DNA of 64,000 bases from Lachnospiraceae bacterium. Its GTDB lineage: Bacteria; Bacillota; Clostridia; Lachnospirales; Lachnospiraceae. Below are positions 34,214-43,228 of this stretch, piece after piece; the stretch's first letter is position 1; the number at the start of each line of letters is the position of its first letter. The stretch covers positions 1,894,501 through 1,958,500 of the forward strand of contig AP025573.1 in NCBI GenBank assembly GCA_022845895.1, in the 5' to 3' direction. The notes beneath the pieces were generated by a model, which had not been told where the DNA came from, made no database searches, and saw only the letters and a program-made list of their open reading frames with translations. The position numbers were made by a program, and so were the translations under genes.

Positions 34214-35473
34214 ATGATAAAGCAAAGAAGTCTGGCTACATATATTATTTTGACATTCTTGACATGTGGCATATACAGCATATTCTTCTGGTATTCCTAT
34301 ACGGAAGATGTCAATGCGATGTGCCGGGGAGATGGGGAAGAGAGCATGAACTATATACTGGTGCTTCTTCTGTCCGTCATCACGTGCGGCATATATGGGC
34401 TGTACTGGTTCTATAAGCAGGCCAACCGTCTCAGAAAGGCAGGACCGAGATATGGAGTTGCAATAGCGGAAGGCGGAGGAGAATTCCTGATGTGGTATCT
34501 CGTCGGCTGCCTGATCTGCTTCGTGGGCAGCTTCCTATCGTTCAACGTGCTTATCAAGAATGCCAATCTTATTGCTGATGCATATAACCGTCAGAACGGC
34601 GGGCCAACACCTCCTCCGTACGGCGGGACAGCCCATAAGGAGACGCCATACGGCGCGTCTGCGGGCACGGTGGATAACAAGAAAGAAGACAAGACTGGCT
34701 GCTTCTGTGCAAGATGCGGGGAGAAGATGTATGTGACGGACCGGTTCTGTCCCCAGTGCGGGGCTAGGAATGAACGCGCGGCAGATGCCGGCCATGCCGG
34801 ATCACAGGCCTATTCCGGCCAAGCAGCTTACGCCGGCAGCACCCAGGGGGGCAGACAGGCCGGTGCCGACATATTGGGTTCCTTGCCCGGAGGGCGGCTG
34901 ACCGCAATCGTGGCGGCTGTGGCTGTAGTTCTGCTCGTGATAGACAGACTCTGGAGCGGTGCTGAATTCTTCACCATGTTCTCCATGATAGAATATATGC
35001 TTCCGGCTCTGTGTATCGCTGTGTTTGGCGTATTATGCTTTCTGGACAGGCGGGAATACAGGCAGTACGAGATCGTTCCTCTGATTCCCTATTTTGGCCT
35101 GCTGTTCCTGTCCGGCATACGTGTGTCCGGAATCACGCCGTATACGAGCTATTCCTGGATATGGGATTATTATTCGGCATTTGACAATTTCTGTTCTGTC
35201 ATACTGGCGCTTGCGGCACTGGCCGCGGCTGGATGCCTCGTTATGGAACTTGCGGGAAAGCGGTACGATATCGTACTGCTTGCCGCAGTCATCATCATAT
35301 TCGGCATTACGCTGCTGACGGGAGTGGTTACCTTGTTTACCCAGTTCCGTTACTGGGGCTTCCCCGGGATATACAGCTTCTTCACGCTGTTCGTCTCTGT
35401 CGTGAGCCTGCTTCCGATGCTGTTGTACGTGCTGCAGCGCAATCCGCAGATGCTGGATAAATTGAAAAAATAA
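34214..35473 (+). CDS. DUF4234 membrane protein with a zinc ribbon
   Basis: 419 residues. The N-terminal part has the DUF4234 pattern, LTCGIYSIFFWYSYTEDVN then a second copy VITCGIYGLYWFYKQANRL, and helices to about residue 110. A Pro/Gly linker and a zinc ribbon follow (CFCARCGEKMYVTDRFCPQC, about 158-177), then an Ala/Gly/Gln-rich stretch and seven or so further helices. It fits with the neighbouring zinc-ribbon and DUF2752 genes as a set of membrane proteins of unknown function. Confidence 0.8.
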   Translation: MIKQRSLATYIILTFLTCGIYSIFFWYSYTEDVNAMCRGDGEESMNYILVLLLSVITCGIYGLYWFYKQANRLRKAGPRYGVAIAEGGGEFLMWYLVGCLICFVGSFLSFNVLIKNANLIADAYNRQNGGPTPPPYGGTAHKETPYGASAGTVDNKKEDKTGCFCARCGEKMYVTDRFCPQCGARNERAADAGHAGSQAYSGQAAYAGSTQGGRQAGADILGSLPGGRLTAIVAAVAVVLLVIDRLWSGAEFFTMFSMIEYMLPALCIAVFGVLCFLDRREYRQYEIVPLIPYFGLLFLSGIRVSGITPYTSYSWIWDYYSAFDNFCSVILALAALAAAGCLVMELAGKRYDIVLLAAVIIIFGITLLTGVVTLFTQFRYWGFPGIYSFFTLFVSVVSLLPMLLYVLQRNPQMLDKLKK

Positions 35474-35497
35474 TATGCAGAAAATCAAAATAAGTAC

Positions 35498-35526
35498 TTG
35501 CTTTTCTTGTATACATCTGGTAAAAT
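35498..35526 (+). promoter_or_regulatory. Candidate rpmB promoter
   Basis: TTGCTT (35498-35503), 17-nt spacer, TAAAAT (35521-35526), about 55 nt upstream of the L28 ATG. Confidence 0.6.
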
Positions 35527-35581
35527 AATCAGTGTTGCGAGTTCGGAAAAGGACTTATTATGAGCGTTAGGAGGTGCAGTC

Positions 35582-35770
35582 ATGGCAAAATGTGCTATTT
35601 GTGAAAAGGGTGCTCACTTTGGAAACAACGTAAGCCACTCTCATAGAAAATCACCAAAGATGTGGAAATCAAACGTGAAATCAGTTCGTGTTAAAACAGC
35701 AAACGGAGCTACAAAGAAAATGTATGTTTGTACTTCTTGTTTGAAATCAGGCAGAGTTGAACGTGCGTAA
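35582..35770 (+). CDS. rpmB: 50S ribosomal protein L28
   Basis: 62-residue large-subunit protein, beginning MAKCAICEKGAHFGNN and with SHSHRKSPKMWKSNVKSVRV. It is the zinc-binding form: Cys4 and Cys7 pair with CTSC near the C-terminus. Codon use differs slightly from its neighbours, as expected for a highly expressed gene. GGAGG ribosome site, own promoter and terminator. Confidence 0.97.
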   Translation: MAKCAICEKGAHFGNNVSHSHRKSPKMWKSNVKSVRVKTANGATKKMYVCTSCLKSGRVERA

Positions 35771-35779
35771 TGAAAGTTA

Positions 35780-35813
35780 AAACTCAGATTTCTTGTGGAA
35801 TCTGGGTTTTTTA
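35780..35813 (+). terminator. Intrinsic terminator after rpmB
   Basis: AACTCAGATT and AATCTGGGTT pair (with one G-T pair), followed by a T-run. It precedes the next promoter by two bases. Confidence 0.8.
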
Positions 35814-35814
35814 T

Positions 35815-35843
35815 TTGTAAAATAAGGGAATTAATAGTATAAT
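35815..35843 (+). promoter_or_regulatory. Candidate yloU-fakA promoter
   Basis: TTGTAA (35815-35820), 17-nt spacer, TATAAT (35838-35843), about 55 nt before the Asp23-family ATG. Confidence 0.6.
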
Positions 35844-35899
35844 ATTTTTGTTAAGCTTGTATATTGCATTTTCAATTTAGAGAATTGGAGGTTTTTAAT

Positions 35900-36259
35900 A
35901 TGAAGGGATGTATGAGTACGGATCTTGGTATCATCACCATCGATCCTGAAGTGCTTGCGAAGTATGCAGGGACCGTGGCTGTGGAGTGTTTTGGAATCGT
36001 AGGGATGGCTGCAGTCAATATGAAAGATGGCTTTGTCCATCTTCTGAAGAAGGAAAGCCTGACACACGGTATCCAGGTGAGCATATCAGAAGAGAATCAT
36101 ATTACGCTCAGCTTCCATATTATTGTCGCTTATGGGGTAAGTATTTCAGCCGTGACGGAAAATCTTATCAGCAATGTAAAATATAAGGTGGAAGAGTTTT
36201 CCGGAATGCCGGTAGATACGATCAATATCTACATTGAAGGCGTCAGAGTCATCGATTAG
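35900..36259 (+). CDS. Asp23/Gls24 family envelope protein (YloU)
   Basis: 119-residue protein: LGIITIDPEVLAKYAGTVAVECFGIVGMA is the usual beginning (given in part), and VSAVTENLISNVKYKVE-like and NIYIEGVRV follow. Family members are linked to cell-envelope homeostasis and lipid phosphate metabolism. The yloU-fakA-recG order is conserved in Firmicutes. The ATG at 35900 follows GGAGG; a longer frame upstream starts before the promoter and is rejected. Confidence 0.92.
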   Translation: MKGCMSTDLGIITIDPEVLAKYAGTVAVECFGIVGMAAVNMKDGFVHLLKKESLTHGIQVSISEENHITLSFHIIVAYGVSISAVTENLISNVKYKVEEFSGMPVDTINIYIEGVRVID

Positions 36260-36278
36260 TTAAGGAGGAACATAAGAA

Positions 36279-37949
36279 GTGGCTACAAAAACTATTAATG
36301 TGGATATGCTTGCCAGGATGTTTCTGGCTGGAGCACAGAATATTGAGGCGAAGAAAGAATATATCAATGAACTGAACGTATTTCCGGTACCGGACGGAGA
36401 CACCGGGACGAACATGTCCCTTACGATCATGTCTGCTGCGAGGGAAGTGACTGCACTTGAGAAACCAGATATGGCAGACCTTGCTAAGGCAATCTCTTCC
36501 GGCTCCCTGCGTGGGGCGAGAGGGAATTCAGGTGTCATCCTGTCACAGCTTCTGCGCGGGTTTACCAAGTCTATCCGTGAAGAAAAAGAAATAGACGCGC
36601 TTGGACTTGCCGCGGCATGTGCAAGGGCGAGAGATACGGCATATAAGGCGGTCATGAAGCCAAAAGAGGGAACCATCCTTACGGTCGCAAGCGGTATTGC
36701 CGACAAGGCGGCAGAGATGGCGGAGGAGACCGACGATCTGGAAATCTTTATACCGGCAGTGATCAGGCATGCGGAAGAGGTGCTGGAGAAGACGCCGGAT
36801 ATGCTTCCTGTGCTAAAGGAGGCCGGCGTGGTGGATTCCGGCGGACAAGGCCTTCTGGAGGTAATCAGAGGCGCTTATGATGCATTCCAGGGCAAAGAGA
36901 TCGACTACAGCACTATCGAGCCCGGCAAGGTGACCGTGACTGCGCCAAAGGTATCACAGGAAGCGGAAGATATTAAATTTGGCTATTGTACGGAATTTAT
37001 CATACTGACGGAAAAAGAGTTTTCCGAAGAGGATGAGGACGGGTTCAAAACATATCTGTCTTCTATTGGAGATTCTATCGTCTGCGTGGCTGACGATGAT
37101 GTCGTCAAGATTCATGTGCATACGAATGACCCGGGACTGGCGATACAGCGTGCCCTTACTTATGGACAGCTGTCTCGGATGAAGATAGACAATATGAGGG
37201 AAGAGCACCAGGAGAAGCTGATCCGGGATGCCGAGAATCTTGCAAAGCAGCAGAAGGAAGAGGCGGCGAAAAAGAATGCCGCGCCCAGGAAGCCGATGGG
37301 CTTTATCGCTGTTTCCATTGGAGAGGGCCTGAATGAAATTTTCAGAGAGCTTGGCGTCGATTATATTATCGAAGGCGGACAGACGATGAATCCGAGTACG
37401 GAGGATATGCTCAACGCCATCGAACAGGTGAACGCGGATACGGTATTCATACTGCCGAATAACAAAAATATCGTACTTGCCGCGAACCAGGCGAAAGCTC
37501 TTGTTGAGGACAAAGATATCATAGTGATACCGACAAAGACGGTTCCGCAGGGGATTACCGCGGTCATCAACTTTATGCCTGAAGCAGACGCGGCCGCCAA
37601 TGAGGAGACGATGCTGAAAGAGATTAAGAACGTCAAATCAGGGCAGGTGACGTATGCCGTACGTGATACCCGCATTGATGACAAGGAGATTCATGAAGGG
37701 GACATCATGGGAATCGGAGACGGCGGCATCCTGGCGGTAGGCCAGGAAGTGGAAGCGACGACCCGAGAGATGCTTGTCAAGCTTGTAGATGACGATTCCG
37801 AACTGATCAGCCTCTACTATGGCGAGGAAGTGAAGAGAGAAGATGCAGAACGGTTTACCGAAGAGATAGAGGAATTATATCCGGATGTAGATGTGGATGC
37901 ACACTTCGGCGGGCAGCCGATATATTATTACGTGCTGGCTGTAGAATAA
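36279..37949 (+). CDS. fakA: Fatty acid kinase catalytic subunit (DAK2 domain, YloV/FakA)
   Basis: ATP-binding DhaK/DAK2-type kinase that phosphorylates fatty acids bound to a FakB (DegV) protein, for phospholipid synthesis. The N-terminal DAK2 domain has FPVPDGDTGTNMSLT (about residues 32-46) with the metal-binding aspartates and SLRGARGNSGVILSQLLRG; the C-terminal part carries the FakA-C domain with PNNKNIVLAANQA. 556 residues, typical. GTG start at 36279 behind AAGGAGG. No FakB gene is visible in the window. Confidence 0.93.
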   Translation: MATKTINVDMLARMFLAGAQNIEAKKEYINELNVFPVPDGDTGTNMSLTIMSAAREVTALEKPDMADLAKAISSGSLRGARGNSGVILSQLLRGFTKSIREEKEIDALGLAAACARARDTAYKAVMKPKEGTILTVASGIADKAAEMAEETDDLEIFIPAVIRHAEEVLEKTPDMLPVLKEAGVVDSGGQGLLEVIRGAYDAFQGKEIDYSTIEPGKVTVTAPKVSQEAEDIKFGYCTEFIILTEKEFSEEDEDGFKTYLSSIGDSIVCVADDDVVKIHVHTNDPGLAIQRALTYGQLSRMKIDNMREEHQEKLIRDAENLAKQQKEEAAKKNAAPRKPMGFIAVSIGEGLNEIFRELGVDYIIEGGQTMNPSTEDMLNAIEQVNADTVFILPNNKNIVLAANQAKALVEDKDIIVIPTKTVPQGITAVINFMPEADAAANEETMLKEIKNVKSGQVTYAVRDTRIDDKEIHEGDIMGIGDGGILAVGQEVEATTREMLVKLVDDDSELISLYYGEEVKREDAERFTEEIEELYPDVDVDAHFGGQPIYYYVLAVE

Positions 37950-37959
37950 GATAGAGGAA

Positions 37960-38003
37960 GAGGGGACAGACGCCCTGTGCATGCAGAGGTCTGTCTCTTT
38001 TCT
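37960..38003 (+). terminator. Terminator-like hairpin between fakA and recG
   Basis: GGGACAGAC (about 37963-37971) pairs with GTCTGTCTC (about 37989-37997), followed by TTTTCT. It may attenuate rather than fully stop transcription into recG, whose ATG lies 30 nt on. Confidence 0.55.
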
Positions 38004-38031
38004 GTCTAAAAGCATAGTAAGGATTGCAATT

Positions 38032-40062
38032 ATGGTTGAATTGACAAAAATAAGCGAATTAAAAGGAATAGGTGAAAAGACGGAGAAGCTGTTTGGACGG
38101 CTTGGAATTGCTACGGTAGGAGATCTGATACGCTACTATCCCCGGGGATATGATGTCTATGATGAGCCGATTCCGATCAGCGAGGCTTCAGAAGGGCGTG
38201 TCGTGACGGTGACAGGGGCGATATTTGGCAGGGTGCAGGTATCCGGCAGCCGGAATATGCAGATCACGACGATTTACGTCAAGGACATCACCGGTACGCT
38301 GAAGGTCATCTGGTTCCGCATGCCGTTCCTGCGCAATACCCTCGGAAAGGGAGGGGTCATAACGCTGAGGGGCAGGATTGTAAACCGGAAAAGCGGCATC
38401 GTCATGGAACACCCTGAGATCTTCTACCCGAGTGCCAGGTACGAAGAGAAGCTCCACACGCTGCAGCCGGTCTATGGGCTGACCGCAGGGCTGTCCAATA
38501 ACAGCGTCATGAAGGCGGTGCGGCAGGCACTTACGGAACTGGACCTCTCTAAAGAGACGCTGCCGGGCGAGATTAGGCTGAAATATGGACTTGCCGAGTA
38601 CAATTATGCCATACGTGGCATACATTTTCCTGAAGATAAAGAAGTGTTCTATCATGCAAGAGAAAGGCTCGTATTTGAAGAGTTTCTGGAATTTATCCTA
38701 TCGCTGCGAAAGCTGAAAGACAGTAACGAAAAAGAGCAGAACCACTATCCGGTCAGGAAAGCTCTCGGGACAGAGACATTTCTCTCACAGCTTCCCTATG
38801 AGCTGACAGGTGCGCAGAGGAAGGTGGCGGATGAGATTGCGGCAGATATGGCGGGAAGTACGGCCATGTCGCGTCTCGTGCAGGGAGATGTGGGTTCCGG
38901 CAAGACTATAGTGGCGGTCCTGGCGTTGATGGATACTGCTTTTTCCGGCTGCCAGGGAGCGCTTATGGCGCCGACGGAGGTGCTCGCCAGGCAGCACTAC
39001 GAATCCATCACGAAATTATTTGACCGGTACGGGGCTGCAATAAGCGTGGAGCTTCTCACCGGATCAATGACCGCGAAAGAAAAACGTGCAGCGTATGGAC
39101 GGATAGAGAGCGGCGAAGTCCAGATTATCGTAGGAACGCATGCATTGATTCAGGAAAAGGTGAACTATAAGAATCTTGCACTGGTCGTGACAGATGAACA
39201 GCACAGGTTCGGGGTCAAGCAGCGGGAGGCATTCGCCCGAAAGGGCGGCGTGCCGCATATCCTTGTCATGAGTGCCACACCGATACCGAGAACCCTTGCC
39301 ATCATCTTATATGGGGATCTGGATATATCCGTGATAGATGAACTGCCTGCAAACAGGCTGCCGATCAAGAACTGCGTCGTAGACACCGGCTACCGTAAGA
39401 CGGCGTATGCATTCATGAAGAAGCAGGTGCAGGATGGGAGGCAGTGCTACGTCATCTGTCCGATGGTGGAGGAGAGCGAACATCTTGAGGTGGAAAATGT
39501 CCTGGATTATGCCCAGATGCTACAGGATGAGCTTGGGGAAGAGGTGTCCGTTTCCTGCCTCCACGGCAAGATGAAACAGGCGGAAAAAGATGACATCATG
39601 GAACGGTTCGGCAGTAACGAGATTCAGGTCCTCGTATCCACGACGGTCATCGAAGTCGGAATCGACGTGCCGAATGCCACTGTCATGCTCGTGGAAAATG
39701 CAGAACGCTTCGGCCTGGCACAGCTTCATCAGCTGCGCGGGCGTGTCGGGCGCGGGAAGCACCAGTCCTACTGTATCTTTATGAGCGCCTCCAGATCTAA
39801 GGAGACGAAGGAGCGTCTCGAAATACTGAACGAGTCAAATGACGGGTTTAAGATTGCCAGCGAAGACCTGAGGCTGCGCGGACCGGGAGACTTGTTCGGT
39901 ATACGCCAGAGCGGCCTGATGGACTTCAGGCTCGGGGACGTATACCAGGATGCGAAGCTGCTGCAGAAGGCAAACGAAGCGGCGGACCTGCTTTTGGATT
40001 CAAAAAATGAATGGATGAAAAAAATGCCAAAATATGAAGGAACTTCTAGTGTAATAATATAA
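38032..40062 (+). CDS. recG: ATP-dependent DNA helicase RecG
   Basis: Superfamily 2 helicase that reverses stalled forks and acts on Holliday junctions. Wedge/OB region first (ITTIYVKDITGTLKVIWFR), then Walker A GDVGSGKT (285-292), the DEQH form of motif II (388-391), SATPIPRTLA, and motif VI QLRGRVGRG. 676 residues, normal. The ATG at 38032 is preferred over 37981 because the N-terminus then matches RecG (VELTKISELKGIG). Follows yloU-fakA as in other Firmicutes. Confidence 0.96.
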   Translation: MVELTKISELKGIGEKTEKLFGRLGIATVGDLIRYYPRGYDVYDEPIPISEASEGRVVTVTGAIFGRVQVSGSRNMQITTIYVKDITGTLKVIWFRMPFLRNTLGKGGVITLRGRIVNRKSGIVMEHPEIFYPSARYEEKLHTLQPVYGLTAGLSNNSVMKAVRQALTELDLSKETLPGEIRLKYGLAEYNYAIRGIHFPEDKEVFYHARERLVFEEFLEFILSLRKLKDSNEKEQNHYPVRKALGTETFLSQLPYELTGAQRKVADEIAADMAGSTAMSRLVQGDVGSGKTIVAVLALMDTAFSGCQGALMAPTEVLARQHYESITKLFDRYGAAISVELLTGSMTAKEKRAAYGRIESGEVQIIVGTHALIQEKVNYKNLALVVTDEQHRFGVKQREAFARKGGVPHILVMSATPIPRTLAIILYGDLDISVIDELPANRLPIKNCVVDTGYRKTAYAFMKKQVQDGRQCYVICPMVEESEHLEVENVLDYAQMLQDELGEEVSVSCLHGKMKQAEKDDIMERFGSNEIQVLVSTTVIEVGIDVPNATVMLVENAERFGLAQLHQLRGRVGRGKHQSYCIFMSASRSKETKERLEILNESNDGFKIASEDLRLRGPGDLFGIRQSGLMDFRLGDVYQDAKLLQKANEAADLLLDSKNEWMKKMPKYEGTSSVII

Positions 40063-40112
40063 ATCCTCCATATACTATCGTTGTAACAAAAAACAAAAAA
40101 GTTACAAACAAT

Positions 40113-40136
40113 TATCGAGCATCCAAATGCTCGATA
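40113..40136 (+). other. Perfect hairpin in the SASP leader
   Basis: TATCGAGCAT, CCAA, ATGCTCGATA: a 10-bp perfect stem, 12 nt before the AAAGGAGGAG ribosome site. No T-run, so probably an mRNA-stabilising or regulatory element. The gap also has a CATATACTA string at 40069-40077 that resembles a sigma-G -10, without a clear -35. Confidence 0.5.
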
Positions 40137-40161
40137 AGATACGAAAAGGAGGAGTATAACA

Positions 40162-40368
40162 ATGGCAAGTCGTTCATCTAACAGAGCAGCCGTACCTGAA
40201 GCAAAGGGTGCATTGGACAAATTCAAATATGAGGTTGCAAACGAATTAGGAGTACCGTTAACAGAGGGTTACAACGGAGACCTGACATCAAGACAGAATG
40301 GTTCTGTTGGTGGTTATATGGTTAAGAAAATGATCGAGCAGCAAGAAAAACAGATGGCTGGTAAATAA
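40162..40368 (+). CDS. Alpha/beta-type small acid-soluble spore protein
   Basis: 68-residue DNA-binding spore protein that protects DNA in the dormant spore. Typical features: KFKYEVANELGV, containing the GPR protease cleavage site, and DLTSRQNGSVGGYMVKKMIEQ. It would be made in the forespore under sigma-G. Strong ribosome site AAAGGAGGAG. It shows that the organism forms spores. Confidence 0.96.
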   Translation: MASRSSNRAAVPEAKGALDKFKYEVANELGVPLTEGYNGDLTSRQNGSVGGYMVKKMIEQQEKQMAGK

Positions 40369-40388
40369 CAACCAGATTAAATGATTAG

Positions 40389-40434
40389 AAAAAGCACTTG
40401 ACAGGTTGAAATAACACCTGTTGGGTGCTTTTTT
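40389..40434 (+). terminator. Intrinsic terminator after the SASP gene
   Basis: AAAAAGCAC (40389-40397) pairs with GTGCTTTTTT (40425-40434), with ACAGGT/ACCTGT as the inner stem. It ends three bases before the 80-bp palindrome. Confidence 0.85.
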
Positions 40435-40436
40435 CT

Positions 40437-40516
40437 TTGGGGACAGGGATATTTTAATTGGGGACGGGGGAAATTCGAATTTCCCCCGTCCCCAATTAAA
40501 ATATCCCTGTCCCCAA
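40437..40516. repeat. Perfect 80-bp palindrome, REP-like
   Basis: Each base from 40437 to 40516 pairs with its mirror around 40476/40477: two 40-nt arms without a mismatch or spacer. Each arm holds two directly repeated units, TTGGGGACAGGG and TTGGGGACGGGG, 21 nt apart. GGGGAC...GTCCCC palindromes recur as REP elements mobilised by Y1 (RAYT) transposases in many bacteria; no such transposase is in this window. The sequence lies between the SASP terminator and the rsmD promoter, and stops one base before the -35 box. Confidence 0.85.
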
Positions 40517-40545
40517 TTGACTTTTTTCGGTCGAATCTTTATAAT
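40517..40545 (+). promoter_or_regulatory. Strong sigma-A promoter of rsmD-coaD
   Basis: TTGACT (40517-40522), 17-nt spacer, TATAAT (40540-40545): one mismatch from consensus. The -35 box begins directly after the palindrome. It precedes the rsmD ATG by about 40 nt. Confidence 0.8.
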
Positions 40546-40584
40546 AGACAGGAAATGTTATAACGAGTATAAGGGGTTGTGTAT

Positions 40585-41154
40585 ATGAGAGTCATTGCAG
40601 GCAGTGCCAAGCGGTTACAACTTAAGACGCTCGACGGTATGGATACGAGACCTACGACGGACCGGATCAAGGAGACGTTATTTAATATGATCGCTCCCTA
40701 TCTGTATGACTGCATCTTTCTCGATCTGTTTGCGGGAAGCGGAGGGATTGGCATCGAGGCGCTCAGCAGGGGCGCGATGGAGGCTGTATTCGTGGAGAAG
40801 AATCCGAAGGCCATGGCGTGCGTCAAGGAGAACCTTAAGAGGACGGAGCTTGCCCACAAGGCAGCAACGATGTCCGCTGATGTGATGACGGCGCTTTATA
40901 AGCTGGAAGGTGACAAGCAGTTTGATTTTATCTTCATGGATCCTCCCTACGGCAAGCTGCTTGAAAAGAAGGTGCTCGGATATCTTGCAGAATCGGAGCT
41001 GCTTGCGGATGAAGGCGTGATTATCGTGGAAGCTTCTAAGGAGACGGAATTTGATTATCTGGAAGATCTTGGATTTACGCTTCTTAAAACGAAAGAATAT
41101 AAGACGAACAAGCATGTATTCATAGAACCGGCAGGGAGGAAAGAGATATGTTAA
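40585..41154 (+). CDS. rsmD: 16S rRNA (guanine-966 N2)-methyltransferase
   Basis: Methylates G966 of 16S rRNA with SAM. It begins [16 protein letters not shown], typical of RsmD, and has [17 protein letters not shown] (in part), the SAM loop [19 protein letters not shown] and catalytic DPPY (119-122). 189 residues. The ATG at 40585 is preferred over the GTG 6 nt upstream. It overlaps coaD by 7 nt. Confidence 0.95.
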   Translation: MRVIAGSAKRLQLKTLDGMDTRPTTDRIKETLFNMIAPYLYDCIFLDLFAGSGGIGIEALSRGAMEAVFVEKNPKAMACVKENLKRTELAHKAATMSADVMTALYKLEGDKQFDFIFMDPPYGKLLEKKVLGYLAESELLADEGVIIVEASKETEFDYLEDLGFTLLKTKEYKTNKHVFIEPAGRKEIC

Positions 41155-41636
41155 GAGCGGTATACCCGGGCAGTTTTGACCCGGTTACATATGGACATCT
41201 GGATATTATCGAGCGTTCCGCAAAACTGGTGGACGAGTTAATCATCGGAGTCCTGAACAATAAAGCAAAAACCCCGTTGTTTTCCGCAGAAGAACGTGTT
41301 AGAATGTTAAAAGAAGTAACAAAAGGAATGCCAAATGTAACTATCATACCGTTTGATGGCTTACTGGTGGAATTTGCACGCAGAATGGAGGCTACGATGG
41401 TAGTCCGCGGTTTGCGTGCCATAACTGATTTTGAATATGAGCTTCAGATGTCCCAGACGAACCATAAGCTGGAACCGGAGATAGAGACCGTCTTTCTGAC
41501 GACAGGCCTCGATTATTCATATTTGAGTTCTACCACCGTAAAGGAAGTGGCAGCTTTTGGAGGGGATATCTCTCAGTTCGTGCCGGATCTGGTGGCAGAC
41601 ACGATGCGAGAGAAAATGAACAGAAGGAGAGTGTAA
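41148..41636 (+). CDS. coaD: Phosphopantetheine adenylyltransferase
   Basis: Fourth step of coenzyme A synthesis, making dephospho-CoA from phosphopantetheine and ATP. The nucleotidyltransferase motif TYGH (residues 14-17, after YPGSFDPV) and the C-terminal [18 protein letters not shown] are diagnostic. 162 residues. It overlaps rsmD (start within its stop region), the usual rsmD-coaD pair. Confidence 0.97.
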   Translation: MLRAVYPGSFDPVTYGHLDIIERSAKLVDELIIGVLNNKAKTPLFSAEERVRMLKEVTKGMPNVTIIPFDGLLVEFARRMEATMVVRGLRAITDFEYELQMSQTNHKLEPEIETVFLTTGLDYSYLSSTTVKEVAAFGGDISQFVPDLVADTMREKMNRRRV

Positions 41637-41639
41637 ATT

Positions 41640-42272
41640 ATGAGCAGCCGTATTGAACAGATTATTGAAGAAATTGAAGAATACATTGACAGCTGTAAGT
41701 TCCAGCCGCTGTCAACGTCCAAGATCATAGTCAATAAAGACCAGATGGACGAGCTTCTGCGAGAACTCCGCATGAAGACGCCGGATGAGATTAAGCGGTA
41801 TCAGAAGATTATCGCGAACAAGGATGCAATTCTTGCCGATGCACAGGCGAAGGCGGACAGCATGATTGAGGAGGCGCAGATACACACGAACGAGCTTGTC
41901 AGCGAGCATGAGATTATGCAGCAGGCTTATGCACAGGCGAATGAGATTGTAACTGCAGCCACGGATCAGGCGCAGGAGATTCTCGACAACGCCACGAGCG
42001 ATGCCAACGATATCCGTATCGGAGCGATGCAGTATACAGACGATCTGCTCGCAAATGCGGAGAGCATTATCGGCCATACGCTGGACAGCTACACGACAAA
42101 ATATGACGGACTTGTCAATTCCCTGCAGGAGTGTTACGATATGGTACGCAACAACCGCTCCGAGCTGGATGTCCCGGAACAGTCTGCGCGGACGCTGGAA
42201 GCAGAGTACGGAGCGCCGGACGAACCGGTAGAGGAGCTCCAGATAGAGGATGATGAGGATTTGCTACAATAG
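41640..42272 (+). CDS. Coiled-coil protein, ATPase-subunit-H-like (unknown role)
   Basis: 210-residue, strongly helical acidic protein. Residues 45-150 are Ala/Glu/Gln-rich with heptad character (IIANKDAILADAQAKADSMI; QANEIVTAATDQAQEILDNA), like V-ATPase subunit H or DivIVA-related coiled coils. No catalytic motif. In Lachnospiraceae it commonly follows coaD and precedes ylbJ; a link to cell-pole or envelope architecture is possible but unproven. Its last 9 nt overlap the convergent ylbJ. Confidence 0.75.
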   Translation: MSSRIEQIIEEIEEYIDSCKFQPLSTSKIIVNKDQMDELLRELRMKTPDEIKRYQKIIANKDAILADAQAKADSMIEEAQIHTNELVSEHEIMQQAYAQANEIVTAATDQAQEILDNATSDANDIRIGAMQYTDDLLANAESIIGHTLDSYTTKYDGLVNSLQECYDMVRNNRSELDVPEQSARTLEAEYGAPDEPVEELQIEDDEDLLQ

Positions 42273-43193
42273 AACGACATAGCCACAGGCCAACAGGCTG
42301 GTTACCCCCGCGGTAATCAGCTTTTCTATTATGTAAGGAAATATGGGGAGCCCGGCTTCCTGCACCATGCACCGCGTCTGGGCCACAGAGCACCATCCCC
42401 CGAAGGAAGTAAGCCCCATAGTGAGGATGAAGCACAGTCCTGGGTCAGAACAGGCTCTGCAAATCATAGGGATTCCGTTCGTGATTTCCAGCGACGGAAG
42501 GGCAAAAAGCGTAAGTGCCGGATGATGGAGCGGAATCAGTTCCGCAAGTGCTATAAGTACGGAAAACAGCATGATATAGCCGCCTACCTTGGTAATCGTC
42601 ACAAAGCCGTTCATGATACTGTCGTCCACGACACCTGCGGAAGATGCTTTCGGGGAAGGGACATGAAAGTCCTGGCCGTCAGGATGCCCGCTAATATGGT
42701 AATAACGTCTGAACAGGAAGCTGCAGATACATGGGGAGATCGTGAGTATGAGGATAGCGGGCAGCGTGAGCGGCTCCTCTTTCAGATTCTGCCAGATGAC
42801 ATAGCTTATAATGAACATCGGGCTCGTATTGTTGCAGAAGGAGAGGAGGTATCGTCCTTCTTCTCTGGATATGTAACCGCCGTTCAGCAGATCTGCAGTC
42901 ACTTTGCTTCCCATCGGATAACCACACATGAAGCCGGTAAGCACTGCATAAGAACCGTATCCGGATACGCGGAAAAGTCGGCAGAAAAGGGGACCTGTAA
43001 CACGGGCAATGAGGGACGCCGCATTCGTTCCAATCAGCAGGTTGGACAGGATGATAAAGGGAAGCAGCGTGGGAAGGACTATGTTAAACCAGAGCAGAAT
43101 CCCTGCACTGGCACCTTTGAACACAGGCTTTGGAAACACGAGCATCAGACCGAACACACCTATAATCAGAACTTTAAAAAATCGACGTTTCAT
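42264..43193 (-). CDS. ylbJ: Sporulation integral membrane protein YlbJ
   Basis: 309-residue membrane protein with about eight helices and the nucleoside-recognition (Gate) fold: GILLWFNIVLPTLLPFIILSNLL (in part), GFMCGYPMGSKVTADLL and SFCNNTSPMFIISYV are the family stretches. In B. subtilis YlbJ is needed for spore cortex formation. It is convergent with the coaD operon and diverges from the peptidase gene. Gate-family homologues include SpmA/SpmB, but the length and gene neighbourhood favour YlbJ. Confidence 0.9.
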   Translation of the reverse strand: MKRRFFKVLIIGVFGLMLVFPKPVFKGASAGILLWFNIVLPTLLPFIILSNLLIGTNAASLIARVTGPLFCRLFRVSGYGSYAVLTGFMCGYPMGSKVTADLLNGGYISREEGRYLLSFCNNTSPMFIISYVIWQNLKEEPLTLPAILILTISPCICSFLFRRYYHISGHPDGQDFHVPSPKASSAGVVDDSIMNGFVTITKVGGYIMLFSVLIALAELIPLHHPALTLFALPSLEITNGIPMICRACSDPGLCFILTMGLTSFGGWCSVAQTRCMVQEAGLPIFPYIIEKLITAGVTSLLACGYVVLL

Positions 43194-43228
43194 GCGTGTT
43201 GATATCCATTCAAGAATCTTTCTTTTTA

